DNA of 64,000 nucleotides from Symbiodinium natans (Eukaryota; Sar; Dinophyceae; Suessiales; Symbiodiniaceae). Both the position numbers and the translations under genes were made by a program. Location: contig CAJNDS010000891.1 in assembly GCA_905221605.1 (NCBI GenBank), forward strand, positions 804,288-868,287, given 5' to 3'. A model generated the notes under the pieces. The model was given only the letters and a program-made list of their open reading frames with translations. It did no database searches and had not been told where the DNA came from. Below, piece after piece: positions 43,557 through 53,241 of this stretch. Every line of letters begins with the position of its first letter. Positions within the stretch are counted from its first letter, which is position 1.

Positions 43557-43695
43557 CTAAACCCCTAAACCCCTAAACAAACCCCTAAACCCCTAAACCA
43601 CTAAACCCTAAACCTGAATCGGCCGGAGGCAAACCCTCGCTGTGTGCCAGGGGCCCCTGCATTGCAACCGCTGAACTGGAGGCTCAGCCTGGGTA

Positions 43696-43800
43696 GGGGT
43701 TTAGGGGTTTAGGGGTTTAGGGGTTTAGGGGTTTAGGGGTTTAGGGGTTTAGGGGTTTAGGGGTTTAGGGGTTTAGGGGTTTAGGGGTTTAGGGGTTTAG
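43696..43800 (+). repeat. TTTAGGGG array
   Basis: About thirteen TTTAGGGG octamers. With the C-rich blocks to the left, it forms a large inverted pair across a 100-bp island at 43.6-43.7 kb. Confidence 0.9.
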
Positions 43801-44263
43801 ACCCGTAGACCTTCAAACCCGAAATGCCAAACCCTCAAGGGCTATTAAAGGTTTGCCTTTTGGAATTGGGGCTTGGGGCGCGTAGGACTGTCGGGTTTAT
43901 GGGCTTTAGGAACTTGAGGGGTTAGGGTTGTTTGGTTTCGAGGGCTGTGGGAGCTCCCTCCGACCATGAACCCTAAACCCTAAACCCTAAACCCTAAACC
44001 CTAAACCCTAAACCACTCTTTCTAGTGTTTTCAGGTTTCCGGGTTTTCGCAGTTTAGGTTTGGGGCTTAGGGCTAGGGCCAAGTGGCAAGGGCATGGCGT
44101 AGGGTTCAGAGTTTAGCTCAAGCGATGACCCTTTGAGAGACCGTGCAGTCTCTTGAGACTCAAACATCGACGACCAGGGCCAACTCAAGATCCAACCCTG
44201 ATCCCTAAACTGTAAACCCTAAACCCTCAGCCCTAAACCCTAAACCCCAAACCCTAAACCCGG

Positions 44264-44338
44264 GAGTAACCTAGGAATACAAAGGGTGCCCTTTTGGGGA
44301 TTAAGGGGATTATAGGGGATACTCCGGGTCCTAGAAAC
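44264..44338. mobile_element. Dispersed element, family K
   Basis: CGGGAGTAACCTAGGAATAC and ACTCCGGGTCCTAG ends, core AAGGGTGCCCTTTTGGG. Confidence 0.5.
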
Positions 44339-44583
44339 TTATGCGCGTGTACATGTTGCACACATATATCTACGAACGCTTAGGCCAACAAGCACTAAAC
44401 TAAGACATACCTTCCTCTGAGGTAGACTGATCTTATTTGGCGGATGTGATGTGGTGTGCTTACCTAAACCCTAAACCCTAAACCCTGAACCCTGAACCCT
44501 GAAACCCTCAACCCTCTAGCCCAAAACCCTGAAACCCTCAACACTCTAGCCCTAAACCCTAAACCCTACACCCTAAACCCTAC

Positions 44584-44678
44584 TGGCTCCGAGACCCTTT
44601 CAAGCTCATGACGAGGCGCGTGTTCCCTTCGTCACCCGGGCCGAATAAAACCGTAGTCACTGCTATGGTCGCTGGGGC
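44584..44678 (-). CDS. Putative exon, beta-rich unknown protein
   Basis: Acceptor CTGCGTGGCAG and telomeric donor GTAGGGTTTAGGG. Reads APATIAVTTVLFGPGDEGNT then RLVMSLKGSRS with two bases left. An acceptor six bases inside (CCCCAG) would restore phase with the exon at 45638-45874. No family recognised. Confidence 0.6.
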
Positions 44679-44726
44679 CTGCCACGCAGCATCATTGGTT
44701 TAGGGTTTAGGGCTAGAGGGCTTGAT

Positions 44727-44834
44727 TAGGGCTTAGGGTTTAGGGTTTAGGGTTTAGGGTTTAGGGTTTAGGGTTTAGGGTTTAGGGTTTAGGGTTTAGG
44801 GTTTAGGGTTTAGGGTTTAGGGTTTAGGGTTTAG
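44727..44834 (+). repeat. Long TTTAGGG array
   Basis: About fifteen perfect units. Confidence 0.9.
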
Positions 44835-45099
44835 GGCTAGAGGGTAGAGGGTTGAGGGTTTAGGGTTTAGGGAGATTCAGGGACACTGCATCCCGACCCC
44901 CCACAAGATGCAGAGGACCAGTTTAACTAGGGCTTAGGGTCTAGGGTCTAGGGTTTAGGGTTTAAGGTTTAGGGTTTAGGGCTACTGCTTCCTTGCTTGC
45001 CCATCTCCCACGCACTTTCCTTCATCGAATACTTCAGTTACCCGCTGTGGCAAACCTGGAGGTTCGGGCAGCCAGAAGATCTGCCGCACCAGAACGACA

Positions 45100-45196
45100 C
45101 TATACTCCCCTTAGAACCTTAAGAAAATGCTATTTTTTTAACATCCTCTTGGGCTTTATGTAAACAAAAATACAGTAATTCCCAAGGGGGATATAG
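45100..45196. mobile_element. MITE-like element, family M, copy 2
   Basis: CTATACTCCCCTTAGAACCT and TTCCCAAGGGGGATATAG match the 10.9-kb copy closely. Confidence 0.75.
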
Positions 45197-45637
45197 GACA
45201 ATGCACATCAAAGTCATGGCATGATTTCCTTGCTGGTTCATACTCAGTAGTGAAATAAGGAAGTGGGCACCCTTTTTTTGGTTCATAATTCTCTTCTTGA
45301 AAAACACGTACTTCCTTCTTACTTTTACATTATAAGGAGTGACTACGCCCTCCAAGATAATGCCAGTGATTGTAGTTCCAGCGCGTAATGTATTAAAAAA
45401 AAAGAAGAGAAATAAGTAAATGAACGAACGGAGTGAGAAGAAGAGCGCATGATTTGAATAGAGGTGCTGAAAGCAGAGGCGCTCTGATGACATCCACGGT
45501 CTTTTAATGGAATCTTCTTCATAGCTTTCTTAAAATCTAACCCTGTATTACATGCCCCAAAAAAGAAGGATGTGAATACAACGAAGTAAAAGTGAAACAA
45601 GAGAATGGCGTGTGCGGGCCAATATGACTACAATTAC
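45197..45637. other. AT-rich unique stretch without telomere repeat
   Basis: The longest stretch in this half of the window lacking CCCTAAA-like DNA. Open frames are phenylalanine-rich with no coding bias; I see no exon. It would lie in the intron after the exon at 45638-45874. Confidence 0.4.
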
Positions 45638-45874
45638 CTAAGGACCGCACAAATTGAGCTATAAAAAGATAGTAGCATTTGTGCCCCTTAGTATGAGGTG
45701 TGGGGGGGATGCCCTCCACCATCAAGTTGGGGGTAGATTCGGCATCACGAAGCGTGCCGCGCTTGTCCTTCTCAGCCTGACGTTTCGCCTCATCTCTGGC
45801 CTTCGTGCTGTCTCTTCGCGCTTCCTGATGTCTTGGATTCCTCTTCTGAACCATCTTGAGCTTGGTCAGAAGCC
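45638..45874 (-). CDS. Putative long exon, charged helical protein
   Basis: Acceptor GGGAGCTTGCAG and strong donor TTAG|GTAATT. Two leading bases, 78 codons, one base left: LLTKLKMVQKRNPRHQEARR, DEAKRQAEKDKRGTLRDAES and a KGHKCYYLFIAQFVRSL end. The first half looks like a coiled coil or basic helix. Family unknown. Confidence 0.65.
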
Positions 45875-46163
45875 CTGCAAGCTCCCTTCCTCCTTCAATG
45901 CTTTCTCAATCACCTCACCATTAAGAACTAGCGGCTTTTAGTACCATCCTGGAGTTGCTACTCTGCCTGAGATTACCTGCGTTGAAGGGTCTAGGGTTTA
46001 GGGTTTAGGGTATGGGGTTTAGGGTTGAAGAGTTCAGGGCTTAGGACTTAGGCTCTCAGTGTCCTTTGAAGGGATGAACATCAACAGAAAAAGGAAGCTT
46101 ATCCGACCTATCCCCTTTGCCTGTTTTGGGGACAAGCTTTTCGAAAAGAAATCCCACACCCGC

Positions 46164-46276
46164 AACTACTATTTGCTTAAGAACCCCAAAAGAATAAAAC
46201 AAATACTAATCCCAATCTTACCCTGAATAAGGAAGAATATTTTGGAATTTTTTCAGGGTTCTTAAGCAATTAGTGG
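46164..46276. mobile_element. MITE-like element, family G
   Basis: ACTACTATTTGCTTAAGAAC and GGGTTCTTAAGCAATTAGTG ends. Confidence 0.8.
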
Positions 46277-46383
46277 GTAATATTCTGCGCAGAAAGGCGC
46301 CTTCAGGATGAGAGAAAGCAGGACGACTGCGCTAGGGTTTAGGGTTCAGAGCTCTGTAACCCTAAGCCCGAAACCCTAGGTAC

Positions 46384-46446
46384 GCAGTCAACGAGCAAGC
46401 GCCAAAATGCACATGCTGGCAGCCTTAGTAATCGTATGAAAGGTTG
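46384..46446 (-). CDS. Putative 21-codon exon, chain A member 5
   Basis: Acceptor CTAATTCTGCAG and donor GTACCTAGGG. Phase 0 at both ends: QPFIRLLRLPACAFWRLLVD then C. Hydrophobic and basic. Compatible with the preceding exon at 47246-47407. Confidence 0.5.
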
Positions 46447-47245
46447 CTGCAGAATTAGGAAACCCCTCGTAGTCAAAACCTGGGTTTATGGTAGAACCTA
46501 AACCCTAAACCCGAAACCCTAAACCCTAAACCCGAAACCCCACAGGTCAGGAAAGGCTCAAGCCTCCGGGCTTTTGGTTTCAAGGACCTGGGAGGCTCTT
46601 CTGGTTTTTGGGTTTGGGTTTGAGGGTTGAGGGTTTAGGGTTTAGGGTTTGAGGTCTTAGTGTCTTTGGCATAGGTCTCTTGGCTTCCTTTCGGGGAATA
46701 GGAGGGTTCAGGGCTGAGGTGCTTCCTTGGGCTTGAAGGCATCAGGGACGTTTGCATTGGAGGTTTAGGGTTTGGGGTTTAGGGTTTAGGGTTTAGGGTT
46801 TAGGGTGCAGGGCGTTTGCTACTTTTCCTTTGCTCAGGGTTCAGGGCTTAGGATCGTTGGAAGGCGTTGGGGCAGGCGCTGAGGCATCTTCATAGGGCTT
46901 GCAGGTTGGAGGCTTAGGTTTTGGGGTCGTCATGTCCCTAAACCCTAAGCCCTAAACCCTAAACCCTACACCCTAAACCCTAAACCCTAAACCCTAAACC
47001 CTAAGCCCTAAACCCTAAACCCTAAACCCTAAACCCTAAACCCTAAACCGAACTTGGGGCGCAAGTCCCTTCAACCTGCATTATCTCTACAAGAGCCTAT
47101 CGAACCCAGCAACGAAGTAAAAAGGCCATTCAGAAACGCTAGCCTATAAAAATAGCGCTTGATACAAGCAAAAGAAACATATCCAGCCCCTGAAACTTAA
47201 ACCGTGAACCCTAAACCCTCTACCCTAAACCCTAAACCCTACAGT

Positions 47246-47407
47246 TCAGGTGCGCCGGCCATGCAGGGAATGACGCCTTTTCAGTTCCACCAGACCCGGA
47301 GCTTCTTGAAAGGGTTTAGGGTCTGTGAAGTGGAGGGACACCATGATGACCTGCGCGAACGGGATCTGCCACAGCTGCAGGCACCGTCTGGCAAAAAACC
47401 GCACGCT
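47246..47407 (-). CDS. Putative exon, chain A member 4
   Basis: Acceptor GGCTTACCCCAG, then SVRFFARRCLQLWQIPFAQV and IMVSLHFTD. A CCCTAAACCC heptamer is read through as DPKP, followed by FQEAPGLVELKRRHSLHG and a TGA. Three internal GT donors, all in phase 0, could end it earlier. Joins 47684-47760 in frame. Confidence 0.55.
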   Translation of the reverse strand, partial: SVRFFARRCLQLWQIPFAQVIMVSLHFTDPKPFQEAPGLVELKRRHSLHGRRT

Positions 47408-47683
47408 CTGGGGTAAGCCAAGCAATCTGAAAACGCGCATTACGACGTTGTATGATACGTTTAGGGTTTAGGGCTTAGGGTTTAGGGTTTAGGGCTTAGG
47501 GTTTAGGGTTTATGGCTTAGAGAAGTCGGGTTTAGGGGTTAGTAGAGATGAGGGTTTAGGGTTTAGAGACTTAGGGTTTAGGGTCGTCAGGGTTTAGAGA
47601 TTGGGGTTTAGACCCTAAACCCTAAACCCTAAACCCTGAACCCTGAACCCTCAACCCAAACCCTAAACCCTCAACCCCAAAAC

Positions 47684-47760
47684 GAAAAGCGAGATCCAGG
47701 GCCCCCGGGCAGCAAATTGCGAGTGCAGCACCGGGTTGTCGCAGAGCTCACGGACCTGGG
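47684..47760 (-). CDS. Putative exon, chain A member 3
   Basis: Acceptor GAGTTCGGTCAG and donor GTTTTGGGG. Two leading bases, 25 codons: QVRELCDNPVLHSQFAARGP then WISLF. Completes a proline codon with the preceding exon. High G/C at third positions. Confidence 0.6.
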
Positions 47761-47911
47761 CTGACCGAACTCCAGGTTTCGGGCGTCGGGTTGTGGGCAT
47801 AGGGTTTAGGGTTTAGGGGTTTAGGGTTTTAGGGTTTAGGGGTTTTAGAGGTTTAGGGTTTAGGGTTTTAGGATTTTAGGGGTTCAGGGGTTTAGGGTTT
47901 AGGGCTTCAGC

Positions 47912-48023
47912 CTTGGCTGCACTTAGGAGGGTAGTAAAGAAATTAAACTTTTAGCTGCCTTATTAAGAAACCCAATAAACCCAAAAAAGCTAAAGATCGA
48001 AAGTTACAGTAAAGCACCACAAA
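47912..48023 (+). mobile_element. Family J element, copy 3
   Basis: CTTGGCTGCACTTAGGAGGG to AAAGCACCACAAA. Nearly identical to copy 4, 320 bp away, in the intron between chain A exons 2 and 3. Confidence 0.75.
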
Positions 48024-48338
48024 CAAGCCCTAGGCCCTACACCCTGGACCCCCAAAACCGAGAGCCCCGAAACCCGAAACCCTAAGCCCTGAACCCTAAA
48101 CCCTGGATCCCCCCAAGCCCAAAACCCAAAACCCAAAACCCTGAGCCCTGGAGCCCCCAATGCCCTACACCCTACCCAAAGGCTCCTATGTAGTACCTTT
48201 TTGGGGTAGTATACTAGAATCCGCTCTAACCAACCCAAAAAGGAGCTACATTGGAGCCTTTGGGTAAGCCCTGAAACTGCGACCTGAAGCCTCCAAAGCC
48301 TCTCTAAACCGCCAACCAAGCAGTAAAAGGGCTTTAGG

Positions 48339-48449
48339 CTTGGCTGCACTTAGGAGGGTAGTAAAAAAACAAACTTTTAGCTGCCTTATTAAGAAACCCA
48401 ATAAACCCAAAAAAGTTAAAGATCTAAAGTTACAGTAAAGCACCACAAA
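48339..48449 (+). mobile_element. Family J element, copy 4
   Basis: Same ends and interior as copy 3, with only scattered substitutions, so either a local duplication or two recent insertions. Confidence 0.75.
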
Positions 48450-48510
48450 GTAGGGTACGTACAGGGCTTAGGGTTTTATGGGCGTGGGGATCATGGCGTT
48501 CAAACAACCC

Positions 48511-48615
48511 AGATCTTCCAAAACCCCTGAATTAAGGAATACACCCTAATTTATACCAAGGACCCTCATCATGAAATAAGGTATATTCCGTCATTAAGGG
48601 GTTTTAGAAAGATCT
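48511..48615. mobile_element. MITE-like family A element next to a donor
   Basis: AGATCTTCCAAAACCCCTGA and AAGGGGTTTTAGAAAGATCT ends. Its right end lies two bases from the exon at 48618-48690, so the intron starts GT and then the element's AGATCTTTC. Confidence 0.75.
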
Positions 48616-48617
48616 AC

Positions 48618-48690
48618 GAAGAACTGGGGGCCTGGCGCGGATGTCGATTTGGGCGTTGGGCACAAGTGGCTCCACGCGACACCAGGCCAA
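48618..48690 (-). CDS. Putative exon, chain A member 2
   Basis: Acceptor GACGCTTCCGCCAG and donor GTAGATC. Phase 0 entry, 24 codons and one base: LAWCRVEPLVPNAQIDIRAR then PPVL. The donor directly precedes a family A element. Confidence 0.6.
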
Positions 48691-48834
48691 CTGGCGGAAG
48701 CGTCGGAACCGTAAGCCCCACTTAGGTTTGAGGGTTTGGGGTTTACGGGTCTACCTGGTAGCTGGGGATCCATTTACCTGCTATCGTTATGATTATTATT
48801 ATGATTATTACTTTTATGATTATTATTATTCTTA

Positions 48835-48866
<32 letters not shown>

Positions 48867-49567
48867 TTTTGGGGGGGGGGGTCCTGAGAGGTGAGACCCT
48901 TGGGAGTCAAGCTAAGAGGCATAAGGAGGGACCCCTAGAAGGGACCCATTTATCTTCTGCCCCGACAAAACCCCCTTTTTTTGCCGTAGGAAAGTCCCCA
49001 TATACCTAAGTAGCCGCTAAATCACCCCTAAGGTCCCTCCCTTAGTCCCTTGATCACAGGTAGGCCTATATGTAAACTACGTACTAGTTAAGGGGAATAA
49101 GGAGGTTACAGACGGGGCCCTTAATCTTCTTTCCCTATATAACCCATGTATGTATGCATAACCCCTATATATAATATATATATATATATTTTTATTTATT
49201 TATTTATTTATATATATATATACACCTTGTTCCCCTAACGTCCCTCGTCCTTTATAAGGGTCCCTCCTTTCGTCCCTGGATAAACCCTAAAACCCTATAC
49301 ACCCCAGAACCACAAACCCACAACCCTCACACCCTAAACCCTAAGCATTGCGTGGTGAAGCCTACCTGGAGTGTGTCAAAACAACAAGTATAAACACAAC
49401 CCTGAACCCTAAACCCTAGACCCTGCACCCGAAACCCTCAATTCAGGTTTTAGTTTGGGACCGTCATGATGAAAAAGCTTCCAAAGCCAATGAGACGCAG
49501 GGAGGGATTGGGGCCTCTCTTCCTACATATGTATTTCTATATATATATATATATCCAAACAAATAAA

Positions 49568-50144
49568 CCTCCCCCAGCCCCCCCCCCCTTCCCCCACACC
49601 CCCGCCTTCCCCCCCACCCCCGCGCCGTCCCCCCAGCCACCGCTTCACCCCTGGTCCCCCCCCCATTCCCCCCCCTTTTCCCCCCCCTTCCTTCCTCCCC
49701 CCCTTCCCTCCCCCCCCTCCCCCCCCTTCCCCCCCCTTCCCCCCCCTTCCCCCCCCCTTCCCTTCCCCCCTTCCCCTCCCTCCACCCTTCCCCCCCCTCC
49801 CCCCCCGTCCCCCCCCTTTCCCCCCCCTTCCCCCCCTTCCCTCCCCTTCCCCCCCTGCCCCCCCATTCCCCCCCCGCCCCCCCATGCCCTCCCCCTTCGC
49901 CCCACCTTCCCCCCCCTCCCCCCCCTATCCCCCCCCCCCCTTCCCCCCCTCCCTTGCCCCCCCCTTTCCCCCTTCCCCCCCCTTCCCCCCCCTTCCCCCC
50001 CCTTCCCCCTTCCCCCCCCCTTCCCCCCCTTCCCCCCCCTTCCCCTTCCCCCCCGCCCTTTCCCCCCCCTTCCCCCCCCTTCCCCTCCCCTCCCCCCCCT
50101 TCCCCCCCCCGCCCCCCCGCCCTTTCCCCCCCCCGCCCTCCTCT
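49568..50144 (+). repeat. 580-bp C/T-rich mirror-like tract
   Basis: Almost entirely blocks of C separated by TT, with a few A or G. Open frames of up to 230 codons (poly-P/S/F, or poly-G/R/K on the other strand) are artefacts. It would lie in the first intron of chain A, and can form triplex or G-quadruplex DNA. Confidence 0.9.
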
Positions 50145-50227
50145 CCATCACACGATGAAAAAGCTTGACTGTTGCAAGCTTGTACCTGAGCTGCTGTTCC
50201 CTAAACCCTGAACCCTAAACCCTAAAC

Positions 50228-50308
50228 CTCAAGGACATGGCACCCTAGATCTCCCTCGGCCTCTCGGTTTTCAGGCAGCTCGCACTCCAGGGCCTTACGG
50301 GTCGACAT
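50228..50308 (-). CDS. Putative first exon with ATG, chain A member 1
   Basis: ATG then STRKALECELPENREAEGDL and GCHVLE, exactly 27 codons, ending at GAG|GTTTAGGG, where the telomere repeat provides the donor. No AG acceptor lies close upstream, which fits a first exon. In phase with 48618-48690. No signal peptide. Function unknown. Confidence 0.55.
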
Positions 50309-50644
50309 GGCGGAGGGGCTTTGAGGGTCTTAAGGGCAAACCGTAAATGTAGGGTGTAAGGTTTAGGGTTTAGGGTTTAGGGCAACCCTACGGCCCAGGA
50401 GTGTGTTAAGAAATTTTATTAATTAAGAAATCTGGACCTGGACCGGCCACACATTTTAAAATCCAGGGCCTCGCGGGCTCGCCCAAAAAAATTCCGCCGA
50501 GGAAGTATAAAGTAACGTTCTCTGTCATATTTACCAAGAACCCAAGAAACTGCAAGCCTCAAACCCTCTAATCCCAGGGCTCAGGGCTCAGGGCTCAGGG
50601 CTCAGGGCGCAGGGCGCAGGGGCTTAGGGCTTAGGGCGGAAGAG

Positions 50645-50721
50645 GCCCGGCACAAAAAGTCACCTTTTTTGAGGTGTTTCAGGCCGGAAAGGCCCAAATA
50701 AGGTGACTTTTTGTGCCGGGC
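50645..50721. repeat. Representative 77-bp hairpin unit
   Basis: 22-bp perfect arms extend after one mismatch by TTTG; the loop contains a small GGCC palindrome. No open frame. Could be a MITE amplified in tandem, a structured RNA gene, or a recombination substrate. Confidence 0.9.
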
Positions 50722-50881
50722 TCTGCCGGGCTCTTGCGGGGAAGCCTTTAAGGGCTCAGGGCTCAGGGCTCAAGGCTCAGGGCTCAGGGCTCAGCGCTCA
50801 GGGCTCAGGGCTCAGGGCTCAGGGCTCAAAAAGAGCTTTTTTCTTTGGCCAATGTTGGTTGAAATGTTTCATGTATTCAAG

Positions 50882-50953
50882 GGCCACATGGTGTAGTGGT
50901 ATCACATGCGCTTCGCATGCGGAAGGCCCTGGGTTCAATCCCCAGTGTGTCCA
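50882..50953 (+). tRNA. tRNA-Ala(CGC)-like gene with odd acceptor stem
   Basis: Anticodon loop TTCGCAT matches eukaryotic tRNA-Ala(CGC). T stem-loop is CTGGG/TTCAATC/CCCAG (B box), the D stem GTG/CAC, and the discriminator A. The acceptor GGCCACA pairs with TGTGTCC except at position 3 (C-U). Starting one base earlier gives the alanine G3-U70 pair with a bulge. Lies between hairpins 1 and 2. Function uncertain because of the stem defect. Confidence 0.75.
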
Positions 50954-52599
50954 TTTCTCAGACAGACAAAAGCTTAGGGCGGAAGGCATAAAAAGTCACC
51001 TTTTTTGAGGTGTTTCAGGCCGGAAAGGCCCAAAAAAGGTGTGACTTTTGTGCCGGGCTCTGCCGGGCTCTTGCGGGGAAGCCTTTTTAAGGGCTCAGGG
51101 CTCAGGGGGCTCAGGGCTTAGGGCTCAGGGCTCAGGGCTTAGGGCTTAGGGCGGCAGAGGCCCGGCACAAAAAGTCACCTTTTTCGAGGTGTTTCAGGCC
51201 GGAAAGGCCCAAATAAGGTGACTTTTTGTGCCGGGCCTCTTCCCCGCGTTAAGGGTTTCGGGTTTAGGGCTTAGGGTTTAGGGCTTAGAGCTTAGAGCAC
51301 CTCTTCGCGTGCCGGCACGGCGGGCGGAAGAGGCCCGGCACAAAAAGTCACCTTTTTTGAGGTGTTTCAGGCCGGAAAGGCCCAAATAAGGTGACTTTTT
51401 GTGCCGGGCCTCTTCCCCGCTTTAAGGGTTTCGGGTTTAGGGTTTAGGGTTTAGGGCTTAGAGCTTAGAGCACCTCTTCGCGTGCCGGCACGGCGTGCGG
51501 AAGAGGCCCGGCACAAAAAGTCACCTTTTTTGAGGTGTTTCAGGCCGGAAAGGCCCAAATAAGGTGACTTTTTGTGCCGGGCTCTGCCGGGCTCTTGCGG
51601 GGAAGCCTTTAAGGGCTCAGGGCTCAGGGCTCAGGGCTCAGGGCTCAGGGCTCAGGGCTCAAGGCTCAGGGCTGAGGGCTTCGGGCTTAGGACTTAGGGC
51701 GGAAGAGGCCCGGCACAAAAAGTCACCTTTTTTGAGGTGTTTCAGGCCGGAAAGGCCCAAATAAGGTGACTTTTTGTGCCGGGCCTCTTCCCCGCGTTTA
51801 GGGTTTCGGGTTTAGGGTTTAGGGTTTGGGGTTTAGGGCTTAGAGCTTAGAGCACCTCTTCGCGTGCCGGCACGGCGGGCGGAAGAGGCCCGGCACAAAA
51901 AGTCACCTTTTTTGAGGTGTTTCAGGCCGGAAAGGCCCAAATAAGGTGACTTTTTGTGCCGGGCCTCTTCCCCGCGTTTAGGGTTTCGGGTTTAGGGTTT
52001 AGGGTTTAGGGTTTGGGGTTTAGGGCTTAGAGCTTAGAGCACCTCTTCGCGTGCCGGCACGGCGGGCGGAAGAGGCCCGGCACAAAAAGTCGCCTTTTTT
52101 GAGGTGTTTCAGGCCGGAAAGGCCCAAATAAGGTGACTTTTTGTGCCGGGCTCTGCCGGGCTCTTGCGGGGAAGCCTTTAAGGGCTCAGGGCTCAGGGCT
52201 CAGGGCTCAAGGCTCAGGGCTGAGGGCTTCGGGCTTAGGGCTTAGGGCGGAAGAGGCCCGGCACAAAAAGTCACCTTTTTTGAGGTGTTTCAGGCCGGAA
52301 AGGCCCAAATAAGGTGACTTTTTGTGCCGGGCCTCTTCCCCGCGTTTAGGGTTTCGGGTTTAGGGTTTAGGGTTTAGGGTTTAGGGTTTAGGGCTTAGAG
52401 CTTAGAGCACCTCTTCGCGTGCCGGCACGGCGGGCGGAAGAGGCCCGGCACAAAAAGTCACCTTTTTTGAGGTGTTTCAGGCCGGAAAGGCCCAAATAAG
52501 GTGACTTTTTGTGCCGGGCCTCTTCCCCGCGATTAGGGTTTAGGGTTTAGGGTGTAGGGTTTAGGGTTTAGGGTTGAGGGTTTAGAGCTTAGAGCACAC

Positions 52600-53150
52600 C
52601 GAAAAGCTCTACACTGGTGAGTTACATGTTCCCCAACTCTGTCCCTATACTCACCTCTAATCAACCCTCGAATAAGAAATATATTTCAGGGTCTGGTTCA
52701 AACCTAACTTTCTTATTTCCATTTGGGGTTTTAAGAAATTTCGAAACCCTGGCTGAAAAAGGCAGATTTCTTATTAGAAGCCTCAGCCGTAACCCTAAAC
52801 CCTAAACCCTAAACCCTAAACCCTGAAGGGTTTTTGAGGCCTTTTAAGGGAGTTCAAGGGCTGTCAAGGTCCTAAGGATTTCGAATGGTTGGCTGTAGGC
52901 TTTGGTTCAGCCCCTGAGGTCTTAGCAACCCATATCAACGCTAGACTCAGGCTGAACACTGAACCCTGCATACATTTTTAACCCCTCCCAAACAAATCAG
53001 ACCGTGTCAGGGTCCAAGGTTTAGGGGTTTAGGGTTTAAGGACTGAACCCGAAACCCCAAAACCCAGACCCTAAACCCCTAAGCCCTGAAACCTAGGCCT
53101 CTAAACCCCAGACCTTAAACCCTAAACCCCAAACCCCAAACCCTAAACCC
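52600..53150. other. Unique stretch with imperfect inverted segments
   Basis: Contains AATAAGAAATATATTTCAGG and AGAAATTTCGAAACCCTGG/CAGATTTCTTATTAGAAG, partly complementary and reminiscent of a decayed element. No exon called. Confidence 0.35.
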
Positions 53151-53166
53151 TAAAGGCTTAGGGGAC

Positions 53167-53241
53167 GCTAGGCTTCAGAAGCCTGCGCGCCGAGTTTGCG
53201 AAGGGTTTCTCAGGCTCGCACCGCCACACTCCAGTCCAGAT
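53167..53241 (-). CDS. Putative 25-codon exon
   Basis: Acceptor CCAACCCTGCTGAG and donor GTCCCC. Reads IWTGVWRCEPEKPFANSARR then LLKPS, phase 0 at both ends. The plus strand also has an open frame (LRAEFAKGFSGSHRHTPVQI), so strand is not certain. Confidence 0.5.

Larger units (their letters stand above)
50590..52570 (+). repeat. Tandem array of ten 77-bp hairpins with telomere-like spacers
   Basis: Hairpins start at 50645, ~50979 (degenerate), 51160, 51333, 51506, 51708, 51888, 52075, 52256 and 52443. The arm GCCCGGCACAAAAAGTCACC and its complement are separated by a loop with AGGCCGGAAAGGCC. Two spacer types alternate: GGGCTCA heptamer runs, and TTTAGGG runs with CTCTTCGCGTGCCGGCACGG. Confidence 0.95.

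Noticed and set aside
45119-45600. Phenylalanine-rich minus open frames
   Set aside because: AT-rich DNA that includes a family M element; no third-position bias.
49466-50211. Open frames of 85-230 codons on both strands
   Set aside because: Translation of the C/T homopolymer tract; poly-P/S/F and poly-G/R/K composition has no protein-coding bias.
50703-51764. Open frames repeating AQGSGLR
   Set aside because: Translation of the GGGCTCA heptamer spacers in the hairpin array.
50590-52570. CRISPR array
   Set aside because: Units are long hairpins with telomere-like, repetitive spacers, in eukaryotic sequence; there are no unique spacers and no cas genes.
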